Source: Okapia johnstoni | Lineage: Eukaryota; Chordata; Mammalia; Artiodactyla; Giraffidae | DNA length: 64,000 nucleotides | NCBI GenBank assembly: GCA_024291935.2 | Contig: CM044309.1 | Span: 34,558,001-34,622,000 of the forward strand | Direction of reading: 5' to 3' | Shown here: in pieces, positions 1-10,915 of the stretch | Layout of the letters: every line of letters begins with the position of its first letter | How positions within the stretch are numbered: position 1 is the stretch's first letter | Translations under genes and position numbers: made by a program | Notes under the pieces: model-generated | What the model saw: the letters and a program-made list of their open reading frames with translations, nothing else | What the model was told of the DNA's origin: nothing | Databases searched by the model: none

Positions 1-78
1 TCCCTCACCGGGGATCAAACCTACATCGCCTACACTACAAGGCAGATTCTTAACCGCTGGCCCACCAGGGAAGTCCCC
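1..78 (-). mobile_element. CHR-type tRNA-derived SINE, 5' part, cut by window edge
   Basis: Read on the minus strand this is the tRNA-related head of a cetartiodactyl CHR-like SINE: it opens with the 'cttccctggtgg' style start, carries a 'ggttaagaatctgcc' block and a B-box-like 'ggtttgatccc'. The rest lies outside the window. A Bov-tA head is the alternative, since both share the tRNA-Glu-derived start. Confidence 0.75.
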
Positions 79-2555
79 TCAAGCTGCTATTGAAGGAAAA
101 ATAAATCATTTTTTTTTAAAGTAAAAGTAAAGCATTTAAAAGATTTTTTTCCTTTCCTACGATAATAGCATTCCAGATACTTGGAAGAAAATCTAGAAGG
201 TTTGTTAGTAGTTGAATAACTAATTCGTTCGTTCCTTATCAGGGTGTTTTGGTTTCATAAAGACCATGAAGATGAATAAACTAAATTTCATGGTTCCTGC
301 TCCTAAGGTAGGCAGTTCACTTTTAGAAGAAGTTCTTTAAAAAATATCATCTTAATTTTAATGAAAGAGGAAGCTTTGAGGATATCTCTTCACTGAATTT
401 TCTTCTGTGGTCTGTCTAATCTAAAAGGAGATTAGTTAATTTGAGTGTAAGTAAGGTGAATCTGTGAGGCCTAAGATAGTATCTAGGAATTGAATTGGTG
501 GGTATTGTAGAAGACAAATTTGGGGCTTTTTCAAGTTCTTCCATTTAAACCATTCCAAAGTGAAATGAGGGCAATGTACTGCAGTTCTAGGCTGGCCTGT
601 TTGGATGTCTGAGAGACTGTCCTTTATCAAAAGAAGGGAGGGGGAGGGATAAATTAGGAGTTTGGGATTAACATACACACACTGCTATATATAAAATAGG
701 TAACTGACAAGATCTCACTGCATAGTGAATGGAGCTATGCTCATCATTTTGTAACAATCTTTTAAGTGAAGAGAGTTTGAAGAATATATGTATTTGTGTG
801 TGTGTGGTGCAATTTGGGACACTTCTAATTGAGAATGTAGGGCAAAGAATTTTTGGTCAATGACATTTCAGGTGGCATAAAAACTAAAAAGTTGTGAGAT
901 CTGAGGTTTTCTCAATTTTGTAACCTGCTTTTTGGCTTTTTCAAAAATAGTTTCAAGCAATTTAATGTTGCTTGATACTACAAATGGTATATCTAAACAG
1001 TAACCATGACATAAATACAAATTTTAAGTTTTATTTTCCTAAGTAGGAAAATGGGAGCAGGTTTGTTGAGATTTTTAGGGGCCATTCTGAAACTAGTAGA
1101 GACAAGGACTTCTGATAGGCAGGTCTATATTTATTTCTAGGAAAAAATATTTCTTTCTTCTTCCCGATTCTATTTCCTCTTCCTCATTTGGCCTGACTAG
1201 CATGTTAAAACTGGTCTCAGATTTGAAGTTTTATTATACTTGAGTACTTTCCATCCCATGGTATCCATTTCTCACCTTTACTTCTGTTTAAAAATATATC
1301 AAGCAGTAAGGTTGTATTATTGCGGCATTTTAAGACATTTTAGAAAAAAGTTGATTTGTCCCTGACTTCATTTCCATATTCAAAATTTCTGTAGATAGGT
1401 TAAATATTCCTAAGAAGGTAAACATTGTTCCTTGGTTTGTTGGGTTTGTTTAAGGATAATTGATGTCTAAGAGTTGTGCTGAATTAACGAAGCTCTTTTC
1501 CCTTAAGTCTGCTCTCTTGGAAAGGAACACTGTAGCTGGTTAGTGGGACACAGCTCAACTTACTTAACTTACCTTTTTAAAGCAGGAAAAGCCAGAAAGA
1601 TACAATGCATTTAAAACTGCAGGGGGTGTGAAGGCTGTAAGAATGTAATTTCCCCTGTTAACGTTTGGCCATTTCTAATCATATGAAAACTGCCAGAGGA
1701 TCCTTCATGGGCATTAGTGGATAGAGCGCTGAATTTCACATGCTTCACAAAACTGGGTTTGTCTCAGTAGAGAGTCAGGACCAGGCATGCCTAAGAGGGC
1801 TTCTTGATGATTTTAACAACAATATAGGCTGTCTGATGTCTTTGAAAAGAAAATGACCCTTGAGATTAGAAGGATCCGCTGTAGTGGGGAAGGACAAAGC
1901 ATGAGAACCACATCTGGTTGTCTCACATCTCCTTTAGTATCAACTCCCTACACCATTATTTATTACAGGTAGAAAAGGCTCCATTCAAACACCCCGATGC
2001 TCACGCCTGGAGGTTATTTGGCCTGTTCCATCTGATGAGGTTACAGACCAAAGAAATAACGCCATGAGCAAGTCAGAGCTTTGTAGTGGAGAGACTGAGC
2101 TGGTCAATCAAAATGAATATTTAATATGAGGTGGGCAGGTCTTGTGCATGATGTATATTTCAAGACAAGCTTTCTGAAAAATCAAGTGATTTAAATTCCT
2201 GTAAGATTTTCCCGAAAACCGTGATTTTAAGCATGCTTTAAAAAATTTGTTTTCCGAAAGGATTCTTATTTGACATCAGAACTTTGTCAGCAAATTTATT
2301 ATGCATCTTCTTTGTTTATTCTTCCCTTAAATCTTAGTTTTACCCACACTTCCCACTTTGAAGAAGCAAAGTGATCAGCAGTACCAATTCCTTGGCTGTT
2401 AACTATCATTTCAAATAACCCTTAACACTGAACTATTTTTTTAAAATAACATGTCTTCTACATAATAATAACATACTAGTTGTCTTTTAAAACAAAACAT
2501 TTACTTGTGAAATGAATATAAAATAATAGAACTTTTTTTTTTAAACAACAATAAA
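79..2555. other. unique AT-rich DNA, no gene recognised
   Basis: About 2.5 kb with short poly-T/poly-A tracts (near 110 and 2530) and a short TG run near 795. The longest frame is 80 codons on the minus strand (436-678), with no recognisable domain. Stop codons are dense in every frame. Confidence 0.6.
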
Positions 2556-2715
2556 ATAAGGACTTCCCTGGTGGCCCAGTGGTTAAGACTTCATCTTCCA
2601 ATGCAGGGTATGTAGTTTTGATCCCTGGTTGGGGAGCTGAAATCCCACATGCCTCAAGGCCAAGAAACTAAAACACAAAAGAAAAGCAATATTGTAACAA
2701 TTAAATAAAGACTTT
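2556..2715 (+). mobile_element. CHR-type SINE
   Basis: Starts with 'gacttccctggtggcccag', followed by 'gtggttaagact', a degenerate B box and the characteristic 'ggggagctgaaatcccacatgcc' region of CHR SINEs (quoted in part). An A-rich tail and an 'aataaagac' end follow. This is a polymerase III type short retroposon of cetartiodactyls. Confidence 0.8.
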
Positions 2716-2803
2716 AAAAATGGTTCACATAAAAAAAATCTTTAAAAAAGACTAAAATATTTAAAACCAAAACATCAATTTATTCATATCCAATAGGAAA
2801 TTA

Positions 2804-3010
2804 GGCTTCTCAGGTGGAGCTAGTGGTAAAGAACCCTCCTGCCAATGCAGGAGACATAAGAGACTCTTATGAGAAGATCCCCTGGGGTAGGAAATGGCAA
2901 CCCACTCCAGTATCCTTGCTTGGAGAATCCCATGGACAGAGGAGCCTGGTGAGCTATGGTCAATGGGGTTGCAAAGAGTTGTACATGACTGAAGTGACTT
3001 AGCATGCACA
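2804..3010 (+). mobile_element. Bov-tA SINE with 11-bp target duplication
   Basis: tRNA-Glu-like head ('gtggtaaagaaccctcctgcc') joined to the Bov-A body ('aatggcaacccactccag', 'agcctggtgagctatgg'). The flanks repeat 'caataggaaat' at 2791-2801 and 3011-3021, an exact target-site duplication. Such elements are thought to be mobilised in trans by the BovB LINE machinery, with which they share 3' sequence. Confidence 0.93.
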
Positions 3011-3021
3011 CAATAGGAAAT

Positions 3022-3800
3022 CAGGTTTCAAAACAGTCAGATACTTGCTTCAGTGACCCTGAGGCTGCGTGGGTAGGAGGATCAGTAGGCTGGTAGGCAG
3101 GTATGTTGATGCTGGGCCTGTGTGCCCTCACAGCAGTTCCTTCAGTTCCTTGGCCTTCTGTTTCTTTTCTCTGTATCACAAGGGAGCTGATTCCTGCAAT
3201 CTGTGCTCCTCAGATTAATGGACAGAAGGAAAAACAGTGGGGTATGTTTTCTCATTCATCTCTGCCTTATGTGGTTTCTTTGGTGGTGGTTGAGCCTCCT
3301 GCCTAGTTCTGGTTTCCGTCAAATGCCCTGGGCCCATGGGCTCCAGAAACACTCCCTCTTCCCTTTGTCCTTCTAGCCCAGTGGTGTTTGTAGCTCCTGC
3401 TGTTTGCTAATCCCTGCATTTGCATCTCCAGTATCTGTACAACCAGTTTTCTCCAGAAGTACTTTGTACTGTTTTCCATCTCCCTGGATGACCCTTGAAT
3501 GCTCTAGTAGGCAGGGAATGAGATAAAGGAAAATGGGTTGTATGATTCAAATATTTATCCTGCTTGGGTTTCTCTACTCAAAGCATAAAGCTTGGAGAAT
3601 ACTGAAGTATGTTCAGATTCCATTCTGCCTAAATCAAGGGTAATCAGAAAACACTCAAATCTTTAAAATCTTTCAGAAATATCTCTTTCTCTTCTACATT
3701 TGTAAGACTATGATTGTTTAGTCTTTCTGATGCTTAAGATTCTTGTAGTATTTCTTCAGGGTATCTAGGACCTTGATATTAAAGCAGAATTTATATGATT
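3022..3800. other. unique DNA, no gene recognised
   Basis: Pyrimidine-rich blocks around 3120-3180 and 3350-3500. A 67-codon plus-strand frame (3103-3306) has no domain that I recognise. Confidence 0.5.
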
Positions 3801-3809
3801 CTCTTTAGG

Positions 3810-4011
3810 CTTCCCTGGTGGCTCAGACTGTAAAGAATTTGCCTTCAATGCAGGAGACCTGGGTTCGATCCTTGGGTTTGGAAGATTCCCTGGAGAAGGA
3901 AATGGCAACTCACTCCAGTATTCTTACCAAGGACAGAGGAGCCTGGCTGGCTACAGTTCATGGGGTCCCAAAGAGTTGGACACGACTGAGTGACTAATAT
4001 TTTCACTTTCA
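3810..4011 (+). mobile_element. Bov-tA SINE
   Basis: Complete tRNA-like head plus Bov-A body ending in a 'ttttcactttcac' tail. A short direct repeat 'ctttagg' flanks it (3803-3809 and 4012-4018). Internal deletion near 3926 removes part of the 'tgcctggagaatcc' block. Confidence 0.9.
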
Positions 4012-4324
4012 CTTTAGGATGTAACTTTGAAGCTGTTTTTAAAAACCATCCTTTTATCAGGCTAGGTGTATGTGCATGTGAATGGTTGTCATATACATAT
4101 AAATATTAAAAGCTATCTAGGTTTTTGCTATTTACAAATATTGAATCAAATACACTTAGTATCTTAACTTAAATAGAGCAGCAATGCCAGGTCAGTAAGG
4201 TTCCTCAGGAGGAAAATTTATTTTCCTCAGGATTGCCCAAAACTAGGTCATTGACAAACACAAGCTTTAGAAAACTCTTTTAGTCATTTACCTTTCTTTT
4301 TTTTTTTTTCTTCAAATTATTACA

Positions 4325-4450
4325 ATTCTTTAAATATTTAATGATCACCTGCTATGAGCTAGGAACTGGAGACACAGTGATGAACAATAGAAACTGTTCA
4401 CCACAGTAAACTTAACTTCTGGTGGGAAGGGCAGACATCTATAGACAATC
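4325..4450 (-). mobile_element. L2-like LINE 3' fragment (tentative)
   Basis: Carries the familiar 'cctgctatgagctaggaactgg' type sequence followed by 'gatgaacaatag' and 'cttctggtgg', which resembles the antisense of L2 3' ends. Highly diverged; a MIR3 or another ancient repeat is possible. Confidence 0.35.
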
Positions 4451-4604
4451 CCGATGATGCAGAGGAAGTTCTGGGGATGCAGAGGACAGAAACTTGTCCT
4501 CTTCTGGAAGTTTGGGAACATAATAAGGTGATCAGAAGATAGTGAAGACCAAAATTGGTCCAGGTTATCAGATAAGAGCCATCTATCCACTCATCCATCC
4601 AGTC

Positions 4605-5078
4605 ATTTCTACAAACATTTGTAAGGTCCATATAGTCAAGGCTATGGTCTTTCCAGTGTCATGTCTGGTTGTGAGAGCTGAACAATAAAGAAGGCAGAGC
4701 ACTGAAGAGCTGATGCTTACAAACTATGGTGTTGAGGAAGACTCTTGAGAGTCCCTTGGAAAACAAGGAGATCAAACCAATCAATCTTAAAGGAAACAAC
4801 ACTGAATACTCTTTGGAAGGAGAGAGGCTGAAGCTCCAATACTATGGTCACCCGATGTGGACAGCTGACTCATTGGAAAAGACCCTGATGCAGGAAAGAT
4901 TGAATTCAGAGAAGAAGAAGGCAACAGGGGATGAAATGATTGGATGATATCACTGATTCAATGGACATGAACTTGGGCAGGCTCCAGGAGATGATGAGGG
5001 ACAAGGAAGCCTGGTGTGCTGCAGTCCTTGGGGTCTCAAAGAGTCGGACATGACTTGGTGACTTAACAACAACAGGAA
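4605..5078 (+). mobile_element. BovB LINE 3' fragment
   Basis: Corresponds to the C-terminal coding tail of BovB (fragments of the RRLLRVPW...SNQSILKE region are readable as 'LRKTLESPLENKEIKPINLKG') and the 3' end with 'gtctcaaagagtcggacatg', ending in an AAC-rich tail. Many substitutions and a lost frame show an old 5'-truncated copy. A 73-codon frame at 4726-4947 is a remnant of this, not a gene. Confidence 0.88.
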
Positions 5079-5448
5079 GATGATAAAAATGAATAAACCT
5101 CAGTTTCCAGTAGGACTAAGAGTTTTAATAAAAATACACAAAGATGATCTAATGAAGCAGGCACACCTGAAGTTGAGTAATGGGCTGGAGTTTATGCTGC
5201 ATCAATAAATTTCTGACTACTGAGAGTTAATTGCTTCTCCTTTGTGTTTTTGGAAGAGTTCATACCTCTGCTGTAGTATTTACCACTGTTTGGTCTAAGA
5301 AATTTCATTGAAAATGTGCTATATACATACAATGAACTATCATTCAGGTTTAAAAAAGAAGAAAATCCTGCCATAAGTATAACACGAGTGAACCTTATGC
5401 TAAGCTAGACAAATCAGTCACAGAAGGACAAATACTTATTCTACTTAT

Positions 5449-5652
5449 GCTGCTGCTGCTGTTTAGTTGTTAAGTCATGTCCGACTCTTTTTGACCCCAT
5501 GTACTGGAGTCCACCTATCTCCTCTCTCCCTGGGATTTCCCAGGCAAGAATACTGGAGTGGGTTGCCATTTCCTCCTCCACGGGATCTTCACTACCCATG
5601 GATTAAACCCACTGGCAGAAGGACTGTTTACCACTGAGCCATGTCGGAAGGG
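5449..5652 (-). mobile_element. Bov-tA SINE inside L1
   Basis: Minus-strand copy: Bov-A body first on the plus strand after a CTG-rich tail, tRNA-like head at the right end. Flanks 'attctacttat' (5438-5448) and 'attcgacttat' (5653-5663) are an 11-bp target duplication with one mismatch. Confidence 0.9.
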
Positions 5653-5801
5653 ATTCGACTTATATGAGGTCTCTAAAATAGTCAAATTCATAGAATTGCA
5701 GTGGAATGTTGGTGGTCAGGAGCTGCAGAGAGGATGAAATGGGGAGCTGATAATCAACGAGCAGATGAAAAGTTCTAGAGACCTGCTGTACCACATTGTA
5801 T

Positions 5802-6001
5802 CTTTAGTGAACTCGGACGGTAAAGAATCCGCTTGCAATGTGGGACACCCAGATTTGATTCCTGGGTTGGGAAGATCCCCTGGAGAAGGGAATGATTACC
5901 TATTCCAGTAGTCTTGCCTGGAGAATTCCATGGACAGAGGAGCCTGGCAAGCTACAGTCCATGGGGTCACAAAGAGTTGGACACGACTGAGTGACTAACA
6001 A
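5802..6001 (+). mobile_element. Bov-tA SINE inside L1
   Basis: tRNA-like head is degraded at its first bases; the body is complete through 'cacaaagagttggacacgac'. Flanks 'acattgtat' (5793-5801) and 'acactgtat' (6002-6010) look like a target duplication with one change. Confidence 0.88.
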
Positions 6002-6094
6002 ACACTGTATTGAACACTTAAAAATGTGTCATGAGAATAGATCTCATGTTATATATTACCACAATTGAAACAAATTTCATTGAGACCATTTTAA

Positions 6095-6330
6095 TTTTCC
6101 TAATGAAAACATTGAGGTTCAAAAGGGATTAAAGGACTTGTCCAAAGTCATTGAACCTGTAAGTGGCAGAGAATTAAGAGTGTGACAGTGTGGTGAGTAG
6201 TCAGTCTGTGATCTCAGGCAAGTCCCCTGACCTTCTAGAGTTATGAAGATTAAAAAAGAAAACATTTAAATGACTTAACACAGTGCTTGGCATAGACTAC
6301 TTGATTAATGTTAATTCTTAATAGCTATTA
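6095..6330. mobile_element. MIR-like fragments
   Basis: The left part (6100-6190) matches the antisense MIR style 'gaggttcaaaagggattaaagg...gtaagtggcagag'; the right part (6205-6325) matches sense MIR 3' ('cacagtgcttggcatag' then 'gattaatgttaat'). Two adjoining old fragments or one rearranged copy. Confidence 0.5.
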
Positions 6331-6578
6331 GATCTATGAACCATCATCCAGTCTCTAAAGGTTCTGTATGTATATTTTATTTGATTCCAAAGGCAGAGAA
6401 GGAGAAGGAGTGAAGGAGAAGGTGGAAGTGTTTGTTTTCATTTTAGAGAAAAATAAACAATCCAGAGATATTAGTGGTTTCCTGATAATATATCAAGGAG
6501 TGAGCTGTGAGCTAATAACTTGACATCTATTTCCCTTGGCTATTGCCTTTCAACTAAGCTGCTGCTTATTGTACTATG

Positions 6579-6791
6579 CACACATACTTAGTCACTCAGT
6601 CACGTCTGATTCTTTATGACCCCATGAACTGAAGCCTGTCAGGGTCCTCTGTTCATGGGATTTCCCAGGCAAGAATACTGGAGTGGGTTGCCATTTCCTT
6701 TTCCAGGGGATCTTCCCAACCTAGGGATTGAACTCTGTTCTCCTGCGTTGCAGATGGGTTCTTTACTCTTTGAGCCACTAGGGAAGCCCCA
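6579..6791 (-). mobile_element. Bov-tA SINE with 12-bp target duplication
   Basis: Minus-strand full-length copy. 'tattgtactatg' is repeated exactly at 6567-6578 and 6792-6803. The tRNA head is at the right end ('tgagccactagggaagccc'). Confidence 0.93.
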
Positions 6792-6803
6792 TATTGTACT
6801 ATG

Positions 6804-6970
6804 TACTGTGCTTAGTTACTCCATTGTGTCTGACTCTTTTTGACCCAATGGATTGTAGCCTGCCAGGTTCCTCTGCCCGTGGGGATTCTCAAGGCAAGAA
6901 TACTAGAGTGAGTTGCCAAGCCTTCCTCCAGGGGGTCTTCCCAACCCAGGGATTGAACCCAGGTCTCCCA
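6804..6970 (-). mobile_element. Bov-tA SINE, truncated
   Basis: A second minus-strand copy directly next to the previous one, starting at its right-hand duplication. It lacks the tRNA head beyond 'gattgaacccaggtctccc' and runs into AT-rich sequence. Confidence 0.85.
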
Positions 6971-7064
6971 TAATATAATTATTTGTAATTACAAATATAA
7001 GTAATACAAACATCTGTCTCTCCTTTAATAGACTGGACACACAGGTTCTTTACAGTAAGATTGT

Positions 7065-7190
7065 CTCTCTTACTAGACCATCTACTCTTTGAAATCAGAA
7101 ACAAGGTTTTGTTCATCTGGCATGTTCTTGGAATGTCAAGTGCAGATACATGTAGGTTGTTTCACAAACACTTGTTGAATTGCAGTAGGA
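7065..7190 (+). mobile_element. L2-like LINE 3' end (tentative)
   Basis: 'agaccatctactctttgaaatcagaaacaagg' (quoted in part) to 'cacttgttgaattgcag' follows the order of an L2 3' end ('ctagactgtaagctcc...ttgttgaatgaatg'). Strongly diverged. Confidence 0.35.
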
Positions 7191-7782
7191 GGCAGACAAG
7201 CATATGTACAGTGGATAATGCAAAGGAAGAGGCTCCAGGGAGGTTCTGAAGCAAACACACACTTTTCAATTTGCTGAAACTACTGAGAAGCTGTAGTTTC
7301 AGTCTTCGAGTAACATCCTGAATTCTGGGCACACTGGATTCTTCTTAGGAGGTGTTGGCCGTCTGTGAACTTAAAGGAATTGTTTCTTTAATATTCTTCA
7401 GTTTTTAAAATTTTTTATTTTATTTTAAATCAGCATTCCTCTTCTGTGGCACTGTGTGCTCAAGATGAGTCTGGGAATTTGGGAGGGGATAGGCTCTGGC
7501 CTAGAGATGAAATTTTCTTTTGTGCCCATTGAGAAGCAGTCACTATGAGATGCCATGCTACAAGACTCTATTCTCCTGTTACCCACACTGTGCAGGAGTC
7601 TCATGCTGTGAGCACTCACAGCATGGGTCCCTCCCTCTCCAGGCAGGAGTGGGATGTGGAAGCTGGCAGGGCCAAGCCCACAACTGTCTTTTGCCTCCCT
7701 GTCTTGTAAATGCTGCACATACTTGGACTCAGGGAAGGCCCTCTGACTCCGCCCACCCCAAGTGAGATTACTAACCAAATGT
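7191..7782. other. unique, moderately GC-rich DNA
   Basis: The 7440-7780 part is richer in G+C than its surroundings. A 136-codon minus-strand frame (7425-7835) crosses from this DNA into the following SINE, so it does not look like a gene. No repeat family recognised. Confidence 0.45.
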
Positions 7783-7795
7783 AGGACAAACCAGG

Positions 7796-7996
7796 CTTCC
7801 CTGGTGACTGAGATGGTAAAGAATCCCCCCTGCAATCCCTAGGTTCGATCCCTGGGTTGGGAAGATCCCTTGGAGGGGGGGATGGCAACCTATTCCAGTA
7901 TTCTTGCCTGGAGAATCCCCATGGACAGAGGAGCCTGATGGGCTACAGTCCATGGGGTCTCAAAGAGTTGGACACGACTGAGGGACTAAGCACACA
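7796..7996 (+). mobile_element. Bov-tA SINE with 13-bp target duplication
   Basis: Full head and body with a G-run (near 7875). The flanks 'aggacaaaccagg' (7783-7795) and 'aggacagaccagg' (7997-8009) differ at one base. Confidence 0.93.
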
Positions 7997-8201
7997 AGGA
8001 CAGACCAGGAAGTGATTTTCCTGGGAACAGAAGATATTTCTCTAGTCAGTAGTGCAAAAATCACAGACCTCACACTGCCATAGATACCATTCTTTTCATT
8101 AAGATGTAAATAACATTTGATTATGGAAGTCACATATTATGCTTTGACAGAACCATTTGTGAAAAGTCAACAGAGTAAATCTGCACAAATATGTTGGAGT
8201 T

Positions 8202-8250
8202 GGTAGCTGTTCCCTTCTCCAGGGGATCTTCCTGACCCAGGAACTGAACA
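8202..8250 (-). mobile_element. Bov-tA fragment
   Basis: Only about 50 bases: 'gtagctgttcccttctccag' followed by 'gggatcttcctgacccagg', the centre of an antisense Bov-tA. Confidence 0.7.
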
Positions 8251-8628
8251 ACAAAAATGCCACAGGGCCCTTATTCTGAAGCTTATAAGGGTGTCTGTGA
8301 GAGGTCTTGGCAATGGTTAATTTATATTTCAATCATATGCCATTCAATTATAACGATACCTAGTGAAAGATGCCCTGGATTTCCTGAGAGACAAAATGTG
8401 CGTGTGTGGATGTATGTGTGTATTTTCACATACATATGTACCTAGATGTCTTCATTTCAAGAGTTAGTGTGGGCTTAAAAAGGGCAAGGAGCATGCTGAT
8501 TGCATGTCTCAGTCTATGCTATATTTTAACCACCTGGGCAAGCAAAATGATTTCTAATGGGTGATATTACTCTCTCAGCAATGCCCATCTTGTAAATGAG
8601 TTTTATCTAGATTGTAATAAGATACAGT
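8251..8628. other. unique DNA with a TG/CA-rich patch
   Basis: An imperfect TG/TA-rich stretch lies at 8396-8443. No gene or repeat family recognised. Confidence 0.45.
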
Positions 8629-9128
8629 TTTTGTTGTTTAGTCACCAAGTCATGTCCGACTCTTTGTGACCCTATTGACCGTAGCACGCCAGGCTTCCCT
8701 GTCCTTCTCTATCTCCCAGAGTTTGCTCAGATTCGTGTCCTTTGAGTTGGTGATGCCATCCAACCACCTCATCCTCTGTCATCCCCTTCTCCTCCTGCCC
8801 TCAATCTTTCTCAGCCTCAGAGTCTGTTCTTTGCGTCAGGTGGCCAAAGTATTGGAGCTTCAGCTTCAGCATTAGTCTTTCCAGTGAATAATCAGGGTTG
8901 GTTTCCTTAGGATTGACTGGTTTGATCACCTTGCAGTCCAAGGGAATCTCAAGAGTATTCCCCAGCACCAGAGGTTGAAAGCATCAGCTCTTCAGTGCTC
9001 AGCCTTCTTTATGGTGCAGTTCTCACACCCGGACATGACTACTGGAAAAAACCATAGTTTGACTATACGGACCTTCTTTGGCAAAGTGATGTCTCTGCTT
9101 TTTAATACGCTGTCCAGATTTGTCTAAA
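8629..9128 (-). mobile_element. BovB LINE 3' fragment (ART2-like)
   Basis: Minus-strand BovB 3' end: begins on the plus strand with 'ttgttgtttagtcaccaag', then the antisense of the SRTRLSD tail, and continues to the antisense of the [10 protein letters not shown] region near 9060. 5'-truncated about 0.5 kb from the 3' end; frames are broken. Confidence 0.92.
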
Positions 9129-9849
9129 ATATGGTAACTATCAAAAATTTCACCCTTAGAAACAGAATCCAAAGAAAATAAGTCTAATTATTGGAAGCAA
9201 TGTGTTACGATGAAGGGAGACTGTTTCACATGTATGGAAATAGAAGTGTTTGCTCTGTGTTAGGGAAATAAGAGAAGTCTGTTTCTTTTGAGATATTTAA
9301 TACCATTTGATAAATTATATCAGAATGGACTGGTAGAAATAGTATTTGCATATTGACCTTGCTAATGTTTGCTTCATTTAGCTGTCATGCATAATCACAT
9401 ATATGAATGACTTTTTTGAATAAACCTATTTCTGAGAATATAATTATAGTACATTATATTTATTGTAATTACAGTATTCTTTGAGAGCATCTTACATAGT
9501 ATATCCTTTAGTTTCAAGACATTTTTTTTTCATGCTTTCACTTAGAAAATTACTAACACAGGGCTTTTGTCCAAATGAAAAATGGGCTTCCAGTTGATTA
9601 AAAATTACTAAATCTAACCACGCAAACTGCAGTCTGTAAAATGGCTGGCTTACTTCTCTTGCTCACTTTGTCTTCTTTCTCTCTGTTTTCTTGTCCTGAT
9701 GATACTGATGACTTGTGAGTTACATGCGTGATAAAATTCATGGATTCCATGGAAAAATGAATCCTTAAAAATTTGGCAATAAGAAACAGAGTGGTGTCTT
9801 CTTCCTAAAATCTCTTTCTTTTAAAAACTATATTGATTTGAGATTCTAT
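9129..9849. other. unique AT-rich DNA
   Basis: Contains a T run near 9521 and AT-rich blocks near 9425-9480. No frame above background. Confidence 0.5.
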
Positions 9850-10013
9850 TTTTAAAAGACTTTATCTAATTTGTTACAATATTGCTTCTGTTTTCTGTTT
9901 TGGTGTTTCGACTGCGAGGCATGCAGGATCTTAGTTCCTTAATCAGGGATTGAAACCATCTTCCTTGCATTGAAAAGTGAACCCTTAACCACTGGGCCAC
10001 CAGGGAAGTCGCT
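9850..10013 (-). mobile_element. CHR-type SINE
   Basis: Plus-strand reading gives a T-rich tail, 'ttgttacaatattgcttctg', the CHR-specific 'gaggcatgcaggatcttag' and finally the antisense tRNA head ending 'ccaccagggaagtc'. Confidence 0.85.
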
Positions 10014-10124
10014 CTAAAATCTCTCTTGAGTCTTTACCTCTTGATGCAGCTTAACCTTGGCTGGGTCACAATCACAGGTTATAGTGTTGGTGAATGAAGA
10101 ATGATATGAGGAAGGCAAAATTTC

Positions 10125-10372
10125 CTATTCCTCTCAGTTCAGGAGATAGATAATTTTGGCCACCTGATGCAAAGAGCTGATGCTGAGAAAGACAGAGCAA
10201 GAGGAGAAGGGGGCGACAGAGGATGGCATGGTTGGATGGCATCACTGACTCAATGGACATGAGTTTGAGCAAACTCTGGGAGATAGTGAAGGACAGGAAA
10301 GCCTGGCATGCTGCAGTTTATGGCGTCTCAAAGAGTCCGACATGATTTAGTGACTGAACAACAACAACAAGA
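10125..10372 (+). mobile_element. BovB LINE 3' end
   Basis: About 250 bases of BovB 3' end: 'ggccacctgatgcaaagagc' through 'gaaagcctggcatgctgcag' to 'tgactgaac', ending in an (AAC)n tail typical of RTE elements. 5' truncated. Confidence 0.9.
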
Positions 10373-10687
10373 AAGAAGAATAGAAGATAAACCTATAGTG
10401 ACAGTACTCAACGGTTTAGGAGCATTTTGTCTAGGGTGTTTTCTGAGAATGCCTTGTTCTCTTCTGTGTTTGATATCTTTTTGGCTCCTGGATTTCTGGC
10501 TTATTCAAAGGACAGTGTGGCTGTGAATCTTAGCCACCCCCACCCCTCTCCATGCACCCCCAAGTCCCTCCCCTCATCTGCTTGGTTTATCCATTCCTGC
10601 TTGATTTATTTTTGCCACCTAGCTCTAGTCTCTGGCACATTTGTCACTTATCTTTACCTGCACAAGCCTGAGCACATTTTGCTAGTG
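10373..10687. other. unique DNA with C-rich patch
   Basis: A pyrimidine/C-rich block at 10530-10580. Frames of 72 and 87 codons overlap here without any recognisable domain. Confidence 0.45.
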
Positions 10688-10915
10688 TGATGTGGTGGAA
10701 TGACCATAAGCTCTGGGACTGAAAATCCCAGCAATCAGTAACTCAGCTATGCGACCTCAGGTATGTAATCTCTTTGGGTCTCAGTTTCATTAAATGTGAA
10801 ATGAGAATATGAACACTTTCCTATGAGGGTAGAAGTGAAGAACTAATGAGTTAACAGGATACAAAGTGCTTACGGCTGTGGCTGGCACCTAGCGCGTGAT
10901 CAATGCTCATATACC
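10688..10915 (+). mobile_element. MIR SINE
   Basis: Near full-length MIR: 'tggtggaatgaccataagctctggg' region (quoted in part), core 'gcgacctcaggtatgtaatc', 'ggtctcagtttcattaaatg', then 'acaaagtgcttacggc' and 'gtgatcaatgctcat'. This is an ancient mammalian tRNA-derived SINE. Confidence 0.88.

Larger units (their letters stand above)
5320..6062 (+). mobile_element. old L1 3' region, broken by two SINEs
   Basis: Pieces at 5320-5448, 5653-5801 and 6002-6062 read in order as the 3' part of a mammalian L1 (a variant of the 'ttcag..aaaaagaaggaaatcctgcc' block, then 'tgaggtctctaaaatagtcaaattcatag', then 'tgtcatgagaatagatctcatg'; quoted in part). The two SINEs between them have target duplications made of L1 sequence, so the L1 is the older layer. 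Confidence 0.8.

Noticed and set aside
2804..3010. tRNA gene
   Set aside because: A and B box-like text is the tRNA-Glu-derived head of Bov-tA, with no full cloverleaf. The same applies to all other SINE heads here.
7425..7835. 136-codon minus-strand frame
   Set aside because: Its start lies in a Bov-tA SINE and it continues into unique DNA with no recognised domain.
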